Shown: positions 26,701-32,106 of the stretch, piece after piece | Layout of the letters: every line of letters starts with the position of its first letter | How positions within the stretch are numbered: the stretch's first letter is position 1 | Assembly (NCBI GenBank): GCA_963971305.1 | Contig: OZ020309.1 | Location: 6,131,001 to 6,195,000, forward strand | DNA length: 64,000 bases | Direction of reading: 5' to 3' | From: Arcuatula senhousia | Lineage: Eukaryota; Mollusca; Bivalvia; Mytilida; Mytilidae | Program-made: the position numbers and the translations under genes | Notes under the pieces: generated by a model | The model's input: only the letters and a program-made list of their open reading frames with translations | Database searches by the model: none | Told to the model about the DNA's origin: nothing

Positions 26701-28857
26701 TGTCTTTTTTCAGGCTGTAAACTTTTTTGTAAGACTTTTGTGGACGATGAATTGCTGGAAAAGTATATTAGCTAGGCATCTGATATTTTGTATACAGACA
26801 AATCAGGTAATGGTGTAGGCAACTGTCACCATGTCGTGTGACCCTGACCCCATTTTTACACTCCAGTGACTCTGAACTTAGGTCTTTTTTCAGGCTGTAA
26901 ACTTTTTTGTAAGACTTTTGCGGACGATGAATTGCTGGAAAAGTATTTTAGCTAGGCATCTGATATTTGGTATACAGACAGTTCATGTTATGATCTACGC
27001 AACTGTCACCATGCCATGTGACCCTGACCCCATTTTCACGCTCCAGTGACTCTGTGAACTTAGGTATTTTTTCAGGCTGTAAACTTTTTTGTAAAACTTT
27101 TGTGGACGATGAATTACTGGAAAAGTATATTAGCTAGGCATCTGATATTAAGTATACAGACAGTTTAGGTTATGATCTACGCAACTGTTACCATGCTGTG
27201 TGACCCTGACCCCATTTTCACGCTCTAGTGACTCTGTGAACTTAGGTCTTTTTCAGGCCGAAAATTTTTTTTTCTAAGATTTTTGTGGACAATGAATTGC
27301 TGATAAGTTATAATAGCTAGGCATCTGATATTGGATAAACAGAAGGTTGCTGTTATGGCCAACGCAACTGTCACCATGCCATGTGATCATGACCCCATTT
27401 TTACGCTCCAGTGACTCTGTGAACTTAGGTCTTTTTTTCAGACAGAAAACTTTTTGTAATACTTGTGTGGACAATGGATTGCTTGAATAGTATAATAACT
27501 AGGCATTTGTTATTAGGTATACAGACACTTTTTTGTGTTTATATCAAGAAATGAAAGCTTAGGTAGTTGATTTTAGTGATGATGCCGGCAGGCGAGACAT
27601 ACTTTTAGTGGCCACACTTGTTTTAAGAAGTTAATAATGTTCTTCAAAACTTTTAAGTTGATCAAGAGATCTCCATTTGCTGTTTTTTCTTGTATCTCAT
27701 TGAAAAAGTTTAAACATTTTTTACATGTACAAGATTTAATTCTGATATTCTGTTTTCACTGTACGTTTTACATATCTGTTATTATTTTTCATCCTTTTTC
27801 CCTTTAATTTTCCCTCTTCAATCTAGGTAAAAGTGATCCTTATTGTGAAGTTAGTATGGGAGCCCAGGAGCACAAGACTAAAGTCATTCCAGCCACGCTC
27901 AATCCTAAGTGGAACCAGAACATGCAGTTCTACATCAGAGACCTAGATCAGGATGTCCTGTGTATCACTGTATTTGATAGAGATTTGTTTTCTCCTAATG
28001 GTAAGACTTAATGAGAGGATGGTGGAGCCCTATAGTTTTCACTTTGTCTGTCCATCTGTCCACCCAACATTAAGATTTCTTGCAGTCCTAAATAAAACTA
28101 GAACATACAGTTTATCATCCCAAACTGGGTTGGAAAGACCTGTGTATTTGATAGAGATTTGTTTTCACCAAATGGTATGGGGGGGAAATTACTTTAAGGG
28201 CCTCACTTATTTTGTTCATTTGTCTGTCTGTCATTCCTGTGATCACTTAATCTTAGAAACTGTTTATAGTACAGCTGTATTGCAGCTAATATGTAGCATT
28301 TATAAAAGTTTCTGAGTAAAGCATCTTATGGAAACTTACATTTATTGTATAAAACTACATTAAAATTAAATTTCAGGCATATATTTTATTGCACCTGATT
28401 TTACTGTTATTTAAGACTCATCATAAACCTCTTGTCTAAAGGTTAAAAAGGTAAAACATAATGTGCATGTGAAAAACTCTACAATATTAACACCAATCAA
28501 CAAATCACAGATTTTGAGAATTGTTATATTGGAAAAAAAAACTCTTAATTGTACATTTTTCAGATTTTGAAAAGTAAATATACAGTACAATATGTTATAC
28601 AGATATGTGTATGATAATTCAATGCAAATTGGTAAATCTATTGTGGAAAAGAACAAATATTTTTGTTGCTCCTTAACCTGTACCATAATCTTGTAGATTT
28701 CTTAGGAAGAACTGAAATAAGAGTTAAAGAAATTTTGAGTGAATCCAAAGAGAAGCGAGGACCAATAACTAAAAGACTGCTACTGCATGAGATATCATCA
28801 GGGGAAGTCGTGGTTAAACTGGATCTACAATTGTATGATGGGATATATCAGAGCTAA
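3403..28857 (+). CDS. ITSN: Intersectin, 3' half (SH3-D, SH3-E, DH, PH, C2); 5' part outside window
   Basis: Spliced gene with coding exons 3403-3499, 7461-7582, 10555-10701, 10958-10997, 11914-12108, 17866-17987, 18636-18742, 19150-19225, 19645-19752, 20457-20555, 20995-21162, 22004-22075, 23171-23302, 24588-24709, 25062-25144, 25665-25742 or 26219-26296, 27827-28000 and 28697-28857. With one of the two alternative exons the sum is 2103 nt, 700 residues plus TAA. All junctions are GT/AG and all phases match. Domain order SH3-D, SH3-E, DH, PH, C2 is the C-terminal half of long intersectin, an endocytic scaffold at clathrin-coated pits whose DH-PH unit is a guanine-nucleotide exchange factor for Cdc42 and whose SH3 domains bind dynamin, synaptojanin and N-WASP (family knowledge). 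The EH domains, coiled coil and SH3-A to C must lie upstream. Vertebrates have ITSN1 and ITSN2; an invertebrate normally has one gene, so no paralogue number is given. Confidence 0.96.
3513..5403. mobile_element. 1.9-kb TIR DNA element with many internal TGTCC/GTTAC motifs
   Basis: The left end GGGTCATTCTCAAAAAATG (3513-) is repeated as an exact 21-nt inverted copy ending at 5403. The flanks read TTATAT and ATATAG, consistent with a short ATAT target duplication. It begins 13 nt after the splice donor of the preceding exon. Inside there is no recognisable transposase, but about ten copies in both orientations of a motif close to TGTCC-N(3-4)-TGTTAC occur (for example near 3709, 4040, 4058, 4228, 4412, 4458, 4640, 4660, 4674 and 4832). 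Such subterminal repeats in non-autonomous elements are often transposase-binding sites (inference). Superfamily not assigned. Confidence 0.75.
5485..5691. repeat. Fragment of a CTACTTCCTGTTTA-type repeat core
   Basis: One core-like unit (TCAGTAACTACTACTCAC through CCTACTTCCTGTTTAAC) resembling the tandem units at 1200-2000. No element termini recognised. It abuts the element that starts at 5692. Confidence 0.5.
5692..6893 (+). mobile_element. Helentron/pearl-like element, ACCTGCGTCGCC type
   Basis: The left end has CCTGCGTCGC plus a hairpin (CGCCAAAGGCG) and a (GTCC)n tract at 5739-5765. The right end has the exact reverse complement GCGACGCAGG at about 6863-6872 and the terminus GGATTGGTCTTG before TTT. 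The core is about four units of roughly 150 bp with GTTCTGGTTGACCAAATGC and GGGTGTCCCCTCTTTTTTCG. No protein-coding sequence. Confidence 0.7.
7180..7460 (+). repeat. Degraded repeat-core fragment forming the SH3-D splice acceptor
   Basis: 7248-7460 resembles the core of the element at 5692-6893 (CTATGAAATTTGAGAATG..., GATTTTGGGAG..., TTCTGGTTAAGCAAATGCTG). It runs directly into TTATTGTTTTATTCAG, the acceptor of the SH3-D exon at 7461. The pyrimidine tract therefore appears to be repeat-derived, or the element lost its end exactly at the exon. Confidence 0.55.
7461..7582 (+). CDS. ITSN: Intersectin exon: SH3-D, first two thirds
   Basis: Encodes [16 protein letters not shown] onward to GWWEGELQ, 41 residues with the split Glu. 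The AAYSATG, LQPGQ and GWWEGEL segments are the RT-loop and WW motifs of the fourth intersectin SH3 domain, including the family-specific ATGPEQL. Donor CAG|GTAAGAG. The last 51 nt of this exon and the first 19 nt of the intron form the first unit of the 70-bp tandem array that follows. Confidence 0.95.
7532..10126 (+). repeat. 70-bp minisatellite built from the SH3-D exon end and its splice donor, about 37 copies
   Basis: Unit of 70 bp: the last 51 coding nt of the SH3-D exon (ATACAGGTCAGGAAG... to TTACAG) plus the intron start GTAAGAGTTATGGCCCCTG. Copies run without spacer at exact 70-bp steps, with one 5-bp insertion near 9830. Most keep the strong donor CAG|GTAAGAGT; a few have lost it (CAGTTAAG near 7932, AGGTTAGAG near 8211 and 9051). 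Distinctive variants recur 840 bp apart (8211 and 9051), so a block of 12 units has itself been duplicated. None of the extra copies has a recognisable acceptor, so they should be intronic. Confidence 0.95.
10169..10380. mobile_element. Short TA-flanked MITE, copy 1 (full length)
   Basis: TIR pair TACTGTGGATTCATTTATT / AATGAAACCACAGTA, with internal TTTTCGTGG and CCACGAAT palindromic halves, 212 bp. The same family recurs at 17053, 23345, 25386, 31935 and 61536. Ends in TA, consistent with a TA target site. No coding capacity. Confidence 0.8.
10555..10701 (+). CDS. ITSN: Intersectin exon: end of SH3-D and following linker
   Basis: Acceptor TTTTTTTCAG, donor ACT|GTAAGT; phase 0 to 0, 49 residues. 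It starts [19 protein letters not shown], the last strands of SH3-D (the FPANYV motif), then a Thr/Gln/Pro-rich linker. The SH3-D domain is thus split by a 3-kb intron that carries the 70-bp array. Confidence 0.95.
10958..10997 (+). CDS. ITSN: Intersectin micro-exon: linker between SH3-D and SH3-E
   Basis: 40 nt between TTTTTTTAG and G|GTAAGT, coding [13 protein letters not shown] plus the first base of Val. Phase 0 to 1 fits both neighbours. If it were skipped the frame would change, so it is probably constitutive. Confidence 0.8.
10998..11913. other. Intersectin intron, no feature
   Basis: AT-rich intron of 916 nt with short poly-A and poly-T runs. No exon, RNA gene or recognisable mobile element was seen. 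Confidence 0.6.
11914..12108 (+). CDS. ITSN: Intersectin exon: SH3-E
   Basis: Acceptor TATTACAG, donor ACAT|GTAAGT; phase 1 to 1. Encodes the complete fifth SH3 domain: [34 protein letters not shown] and [11 protein letters not shown] carry the ALYDY-like, WW and SNY motifs. It ends QDNT plus one base. Spliced to the DH exon the next residue is Trp. If the donor is not used, the frame reads Cys-Lys-stop (TAG at 12114-12116), which gives a short isoform without DH-PH-C2 ending at the equivalent point to vertebrate ITSN-S. Confidence 0.96.
12109..16040. other. Intron or short-isoform 3' UTR, no gene
   Basis: Long AT-rich stretch with no exon. A possible poly(A) signal AATAAATAAATA begins at 12449, about 330 nt after the short-isoform stop at 12116. 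AT-rich sequence gives such strings by chance, so this alone does not prove a 3' end. Confidence 0.5.
16045..16826. repeat. Degraded repeats: MITE end and short GTCCCCG-type element
   Basis: 16045-16110 is a left end of the TA-flanked MITE (GTGGTTTCATTATTATT...TTTTCGTGG). 16588-16823 is a short, diverged relative of the nested element at 1140-2030: GTCCCCGATGCAACGTGGAGCAGGGAC at its left, and GGGACCCAGGAATTCTGTTCTTG at its right. Confidence 0.5.
16880..17012 (+). repeat. Interspersed repeat, copy related to 19880-20113 and 57290-57545
   Basis: Shares GTGTTTACTGGTTTTGTC, TTTGACATTCGGATACCCCA and TTGGTACCTCTGCTTCT with the 19.9-kb copy and, in reverse complement, with 57290-57545. Family not named; no coding function inferred. 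Confidence 0.6.
17053..17263. mobile_element. Short TA-flanked MITE, copy 2
   Basis: Left TACTGGTTTCATTATTATTCG, right AAATGAATCCACAGTA, 211 bp, same internal CGTGG/CCACG arms as 10169-10380. Confidence 0.75.
17521..17667 (+). mobile_element. 3' remnant of the CCCCCGCTTCG-type element
   Basis: Aligns with the last core unit and terminus of the element at 850-3026 (GATGTAGAGGTCTGGTATTTTG..., CGGGAGTATCACTAGTGAGC, ending TTTACTTG). The left end is missing. Confidence 0.65.
17866..17987 (+). CDS. ITSN: Intersectin exon: start of DH (RhoGEF) domain
   Basis: Acceptor TTTTTAAG, donor GAG|GTATGA; the split codon gives Trp, followed by SSDPVVL and then [20 protein letters not shown]. The RQ-YIHELI-TEE-Y pattern is the first conserved region of the intersectin DH domain. 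First exon present only in the long isoform. Confidence 0.95.
18636..18742 (+). CDS. ITSN: Intersectin exon: DH domain
   Basis: Acceptor TATTTCTAG, donor CCAG|GTATGT, phase 0 to 2. [20 protein letters not shown] then [15 protein letters not shown], matching the FVNWKELI-CN segment of vertebrate intersectin DH. Confidence 0.95.
19150..19225 (+). CDS. ITSN: Intersectin exon: DH domain
   Basis: Acceptor TATTATTAG, donor AAT|GTAAGT, phase 2 to 0. Encodes [20 protein letters not shown] and DILCEN, corresponding to the LRVRKKM...IGDIL helix region. Confidence 0.93.
19645..19752 (+). CDS. ITSN: Intersectin exon: DH domain
   Basis: Acceptor ATATTGTAG, donor AAA|GTAAGT, phase 0 to 0, 36 residues. 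[20 protein letters not shown] then [32 protein letters not shown] is the characteristic intersectin DH segment. Confidence 0.95.
19880..20113 (+). repeat. Interspersed repeat, copy of 57290-57545 family
   Basis: Shares GTGTGCTATAGCAAACA, TTGTTGATTGCTATACAG and TTGACATTGGGATACCCA with the 57.3-kb copy, which is reversed. Lies in a DH-domain intron. Family unnamed. Confidence 0.55.
20457..20555 (+). CDS. ITSN: Intersectin exon: DH domain, CR3 motif
   Basis: Acceptor CTTTCAG, donor AAAG|GTATAT, phase 0 to 0, 33 residues. Contains [19 protein letters not shown], the most conserved DH signature (L-KP-QR---YPL). A decayed copy of its 3' two thirds follows in the next intron at 20661-20730. Confidence 0.96.
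20661..20730 (+). pseudogene. Decayed duplicate of the DH CR3 exon with donor site
   Basis: CTGAGTAGCTTTGTACTAAA through ATACAGAAG|GTAACA repeats the end of exon 20457-20555 ([12 protein letters not shown] then stop). In-frame TGA at 20704-20706. The donor is kept and no acceptor is recognisable upstream. The copy lies about 105 nt after the real donor. Confidence 0.85.
20995..21162 (+). CDS. ITSN: Intersectin exon: end of DH domain
   Basis: Acceptor CTTTTCAG, donor GAG|GTAAAC, phase 0 to 0, 56 residues. [20 protein letters not shown] then [20 protein letters not shown] is close to the vertebrate [29 protein letters not shown] segment at the end of DH. Confidence 0.96.
21163..22003. other. 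Intersectin intron, no feature
   Basis: 841 nt of AT-rich intron; no exon or clear element seen on either strand. Confidence 0.55.
22004..22075 (+). CDS. ITSN: Intersectin exon: DH-PH boundary and first PH strand
   Basis: Acceptor TATTTCAG, donor AAG|GTAAGG, phase 0 to 0, 24 residues: [19 protein letters not shown] then [18 protein letters not shown] is strongly conserved in intersectins. Confidence 0.95.
22076..23027. other. Intersectin intron with possible short element
   Basis: No exon. ATATGAGAAAGGCATTGCCT near 22280 recurs at 44236, so part of the intron is an interspersed repeat of unknown type. Open frames here (22575-22973 minus, 22678-22896 plus) overlap in opposite directions and resemble nothing I recognise. 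Confidence 0.45.
23028..23129 (+). pseudogene. Truncated duplicate of the PH exon with intact acceptor
   Basis: Directly after ATATTTCAG the sequence repeats 96 nt of the true exon at 23171 with three substitutions (AGC for AAT, TTT for TCT, TTC for TTT), then diverges after GTGTTCGAT into TTATAG. If used, translation stops at TAG 23127-23129. No donor is visible. It is either a recent exon duplication or a poison exon. Confidence 0.85.
23171..23302 (+). CDS. ITSN: Intersectin exon: PH domain
   Basis: Acceptor TGTATTTCAG, donor ACT|GTAAGT, phase 0 to 0, 44 residues. [20 protein letters not shown] matches KSNKEL-GFLFNDFLLLT of vertebrate intersectin PH. Chosen over the 23028 copy because only this one is complete and has a donor. 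Confidence 0.96.
23345..23440. mobile_element. Half copy of the TA-flanked MITE
   Basis: TACTGTGGTTTCATTTATTT, TTTTCATGG and AAATTCGTGGTTC match the left half of the family; the right TIR is absent. Confidence 0.65.
23441..24395. other. Intersectin intron, mostly unrecognised repeat sequence
   Basis: No exon. Around 23818-23995 an internal duplication of about 110 bp is visible (CGCTGAAAACGAAGCACG and TGCAGAAAACGAAGCACG). 23567-23758 is open on the minus strand but I recognise no protein. Confidence 0.45.
24399..24571. repeat. Near-perfect 173-bp palindrome (foldback) next to a PH exon
   Basis: Arms of about 80-85 nt meet at GCGCGGAAC-AA-GTTCCGCGC with almost no loop. Outer ends read TAGTATAACTAATGA and TCATTAGTTATACTA. 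The right edge is only 16 nt from the splice acceptor of the exon at 24588, so the branch site must lie inside the palindrome. Foldback MITE likely; no target duplication confirmed. Confidence 0.85.
24588..24709 (+). CDS. ITSN: Intersectin exon: PH domain
   Basis: Acceptor AATACACAG, phase 0 to 2. [20 protein letters not shown], then [17 protein letters not shown], matching PIFLNEVLVK and SHIDRVY. Donor AAAG|GTTTGT is weak at positions +3 and +4, and the acceptor lacks a long pyrimidine tract, so this exon may be inefficiently spliced. Confidence 0.94.
25062..25144 (+). CDS. ITSN: Intersectin exon: end of PH domain, PH-C2 linker
   Basis: Acceptor ATATTTTCAG, donor AGCT|GTAAGA, phase 2 to 1. 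[20 protein letters not shown] followed by RREKVHS; W-----ASK-YIETE-K-RE is the C-terminal PH helix and the basic linker of intersectin. Confidence 0.95.
25386..25598. mobile_element. Short TA-flanked MITE, diverged copy
   Basis: Left TACTGTGTAATCATATATTT, right CGAATATTTCTGCTTCTACAGTA, with CATGGGGGT / CCCCCACGAA internal arms. Lies 66 nt before the first alternative C2 exon. Confidence 0.65.
25665..25742 (+). CDS. ITSN: Intersectin alternative exon A: start of C2 domain
   Basis: 78 nt, acceptor ACATTTTCAG, donor AATG|GTAAGA, phase 1 to 1. Encodes [20 protein letters not shown] then LAPSQN plus the first base of Gly. VGR-LV-I-EG--L is the first C2 strand. Same phases, length and position as the exon at 26219, so the two look mutually exclusive; joint inclusion would keep frame but duplicate the strand. 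Confidence 0.88.
26219..26296 (+). CDS. ITSN: Intersectin alternative exon B: start of C2 domain
   Basis: 78 nt, acceptor ATGTGTTCAG, donor AATG|GTATGT, phase 1 to 1. Encodes [20 protein letters not shown] then QPRDAN plus a base of Gly. [10 protein letters not shown] is closer to vertebrate RATGIGRLMV than exon A, so this is probably the ancestral version. Both join in frame to GKSDPYC of the next exon. Confidence 0.9.
26550..27621 (+). mobile_element. Helentron/pearl-like element, GTCTCGCCTGC type, copy 1
   Basis: Left GTCTCGCCTGCGACG with a hairpin (GCGACGAAAAGTCGC). Right has the exact reverse complement GCAGGCGAGAC near 27587-27597 and the terminus GGCCACACTTG before TTTT. The core is five to six units of about 180 bp with CAACTGTCACCATG and GACCCTGACCCCATTTT. 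A second full copy is at 57862-59020. No protein encoded. Confidence 0.75.
27827..28000 (+). CDS. ITSN: Intersectin exon: C2 domain core
   Basis: Acceptor CAATCTAG, donor AATG|GTAAGA, phase 1 to 1, 57 full codons. [20 protein letters not shown], then [20 protein letters not shown] and [13 protein letters not shown]. The Asp residues of SDPYC and FDRD are at the usual C2 calcium/lipid-binding loop positions. Confidence 0.96.
28140..28174 (+). pseudogene. Duplicate of the 3' end of the C2 exon with donor
   Basis: CTGTGTATTTGATAGAGATT through CACCAAATG|GTATGG repeats the last 43 nt of exon 27827-28000 with an 8-nt-scale deletion and two substitutions. Located 140 nt after the true donor. No acceptor seen. 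Confidence 0.75.
28697..28857 (+). CDS. ITSN: Intersectin terminal coding exon: end of C2
   Basis: Acceptor ATCTTGTAG, phase 1, stop TAA at 28855-28857. [20 protein letters not shown], then [20 protein letters not shown] and [16 protein letters not shown] and LLLHE---GE-VV-LDLQL match the vertebrate C-terminus almost residue by residue; the tail is three or four residues longer. Confidence 0.96.
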
Positions 28858-29640
28858 TGTTGTAAAACAAATGATTTTTATGAGTTATGGCCCCTGTTTG
28901 TACTTTATGAAATATCATCAGGGGAAATCGTGGTTAAACTAGATCTACAATTGTATGAAGGGATATATCAGAGCTAATGTTGTAAAAATTAAAAAAATTA
29001 TGAGTTATGACCCCTATTTGTTACTTTATGAGATATCATCAGGGGAGAGTCGTGGTTAAACTGGATCTACAATTGTATGATGGGATATATCAGAGCTAAG
29101 GTTGTAAAACTAATTTTTTTATGAGTTATGGCCCCTGTTTGTTACTTTATGAGATATCATTAGGGGAAGTCATGGTTAAACTAGATCTACAATTGTTTGA
29201 AGTGATATATCAGAGCTAAGGTTGTAAAACTAATTTTTTTATGAGTTATGGCCCCTGTTTGTTACTTTATGAGATATCATCAGGGGAGGTTGTGGTTAAA
29301 CTTGATCTACAATTGTATGATGGGATATATCAGAGCTAATGTTGTAAAACAAATTTTTTTATGAGTTATGGCCCCTGTTTGTAACTTTATGATATATCAT
29401 CAGGGGAAGTCGTGGTTAAACTAGATCTACAATTATATGAAGAGCTAATGTTGTACGTGAAATTTAATATTTTTTTAATGAGTTATGGGCCCTGTTTGTT
29501 ACTTTATGAGATATCACTGGGAAGTCTTGGTTAAACTAGATCTAGGGTGTACAATTGTATGAAGGGATATATCTAAGCTTATGTTTTTTTAAATAATTTT
29601 TTTTTGTGAGTTATGGCCCCTGTTTTTTTCTTTACCAGAT
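28788..29640 (+). repeat. About 120-bp tandem array from the last intersectin exon, about 7 copies
   Basis: Each unit repeats the final 70 coding nt (TGAGATATCATCAGGGGAAG to GAGCTAA) plus about 50 nt of 3' UTR (TTGTAAAAC...TGAGTTATGGCCCCTGTTTG). The first unit is the true exon end; later ones diverge, and the sixth and seventh are shortened. All lie downstream of the stop, so they would be 3' UTR. The string GAGTTATGGCCCCTG also occurs in the 70-bp SH3-D array. Confidence 0.9.
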
Positions 29641-29679
29641 ATCACTGGGGATGTAGGGATCTATCATAGCAAATGTCTT

Positions 29680-30222
29680 ATAGCGAATTAAATGTTTCAT
29701 TACCCGAAGCTTCAAGGTACTTTTGAGTACTGATGCTTAATATATCTATAGAATGTTGTAATAATAGAAGCTAATCTTTTTGATCAGTTAAACTCGCACC
29801 TTCATTGAAAATGGAAACTACTCATAGGTAGATGATTTTTTCCCTGAAGGAAAAAAAACTCCTATATCTGAGAGATATTACTTATATCTTTGATTTTTGC
29901 AACTAAATAATATTCTTTTATAAATTAAATGTGTAAAAAAACTCTATGACATTTATTTTGCACATTATCTTTTGTAAAAATACCATTTTTGAGCTGTTTT
30001 GCCAATGTGAAATTTTCAACAGGTAAGTCTTTTATACCAGGAAAATTTTTCCTTCATACAACAAGATAATCTCCTCTACATAGATGTGAGTTTAAACTGA
30101 TCAGAAAGATCAACTTTCATTGTAACACATTCATTGGGAGGATTAAGTACCGGTACTCAAAAGTACCTTGATGAGTCCCTGTTCAGCTTGGGGTAATTAA
30201 ACATTTTATTTGCTATAATACA
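29680..30222. repeat. Foldback element with long inverted arms, intersectin 3' flank
   Basis: TTCAAGGTACTTTTGAGTAC near 29711 pairs with TACTCAAAAGTACCTTGA ending at 30171. Pairing extends inward (TTGATCAGTTAAACTCGCAC with GATGTGAGTTTAAACTGATC) and outward (TTAAATGTTTCATTACCC with GGGTAATTAAACATTT). Arms exceed 100 nt and are imperfect. No coding sequence. Confidence 0.75.
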
Positions 30223-31934
30223 AAAAGTTTTATTAGCATTTGTTTAAATGAGCTATGGCCCCTATTTGTTACTTCATGAGATTTGTAGTGAAGCTAGATT
30301 TACAATTGTATGAAGTTTACCGGTATGTCTTTATTAAAAAGAATTGAATCTGTGCAGTTGAACTATCAAATCAAAACCTTACTTAAATGATTTTTTTTAA
30401 CCAAACTGGTTCTAAAAGTCCTGTTTAAAATTTTTAAACTAGATTTGTGATTGTTGAAAGGATTAATATTAAAGTTTATGCTTAGATACAACATAATTTG
30501 TCAGTCTGTCCCTTCAAACTTTCGTAACAGATTTATTGGATTCTGCTGAAGGGATTGATGTCAAATTTGGAACAGATCTTTAGACTAATGATTTTTGCTC
30601 TTACCTTTTATGGGTATCAGATTTTTACTTCCTGTTTAATGTATTGTTGAGAAGGGATATGCTTAGAACAAGGTTGCATGCAAGTTCTTTTGTATTTTAC
30701 TGGTACATAATGAAATAAGTTGTGAATGGCCAAAGGTATCTGTAGCTATGGCCTATATATGGCTTTTAGTTGTTAACTGGAGGGACCAATTTGTGATGAT
30801 TTTGTAGGAAAAGGGTGACAGGTTTTTCCCCTTTGAATTTTATTATAGGTATAAACGAAATAAGTATATTTTTGTCATCATGAAAATGATTTTGAATCTT
30901 ATATAGAACAGCTACCTTTCAAATTATCTTAGATATTTTCATACTGTTTGTACCTAATTGTGTATTGTAAACAATTTTCTCTCTTTTTACCGCAGCATTT
31001 TCATATGTATGGAGGTCTTAATTTTTTCCAGAAAGGTTCTCAAGAAGCTTTATCTATATGTTAAATGGAATTGTTTAAGATTTGTCTCATATTAACGAAC
31101 ATTTAGAAGGTGCATTATTTTTTTAAAAGAGTCCATTGTATCTAGTCACTGTAATAAAACGTTTTAGAAGATACTTACACACTGTGTTTTAACCTATATT
31201 TTATGCAGGTACTTTTCTAAAATAAGTAAACTTTTATGAATTATTGTAAAATTGTGCTAAAAACAATTTATGACTTTATTATAGTATGGTTACTGTATGT
31301 TTTTTTGCTTACAGTTTGTACAAAAATTTTGCATTACAGGTGCGGATCCAAAGAAAGGGGTACTGGGCATACGCCCCCTCTAAAAGTGACCAAATTTTTG
31401 AGTTTTTTTTTACAAAATTCACGTGAAAAAATTGAAAAAAATGTGTCTCACAAACAACAGACAATTTTTTTACGCCACCCCTAATCTAAAATCCTGTTTC
31501 TGACCCTGCATTGAAAGGGTTTGAATTGTGGTACCTACCTTAGATCAGCCTCTGTATCATCCAAGAAATAGAATTTAAAATTCTTGAAGTAAAATTTAAG
31601 TCATGACAATATTATGAATCTCTTATTAAAATACAAAATGCATAATGAGCAAGAAACCAAAGTATTCAATGTCTTCATCCTTTAATGATATTTTACAATT
31701 TTTCAATGCAATTTTAATAACAATCAGATCTTCATTCAAGACATTGGTATCAGACATTTTGTAGATGTAATTTTCAAATACACCATTATTAAGTCATATT
31801 AGTAAGACTAATTTATGACTATTTTGATTGGCATTTATGAATCTTTTTTTTAAGCAAATAGAAGTGTAACTTTATTTATGAGGTTGGTCAGTTTTGATAT
31901 CAGTTACATGTTTATTTTAAGAATCTGGTCATAA
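30223..31934. other. Intergenic, no gene
   Basis: AT-rich. Around 30500-30660 there is a degraded CTTCCTGTTTAATG repeat fragment. No coding sequence recognised. Confidence 0.5.
31153..31158 (+). promoter_or_regulatory. Candidate poly(A) signal, intersectin
   Basis: AATAAA in GTAATAAAACG, the first canonical hexamer I saw after the stop at 28857, 2.3 kb downstream. ATTAAA variants occur earlier, near 29686 and 30198. Chance is high in AT-rich DNA. Confidence 0.3.
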
Positions 31935-32106
31935 TACTGTGGATTCTTTAATTTTCATGGTATAAATGAAAAAGACCATTCATTTAATTTTTGGCGTTTT
32001 ACACAAGTTCCTTTTTACTCTTGATTGGGGTCTTATTTTGTGGTTGACAGCCAGCCAAGGAAACCATGGAAATTGGTACCTCTCAAGAAGTAATGAAACC
32101 CCAGTA
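31935..32106. mobile_element. Short TA-flanked MITE, diverged copy
   Basis: TACTGTGGATTCTTTAATTT at left, AGTAATGAAACCCCAGTA at right, 172 bp. Confidence 0.6.
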
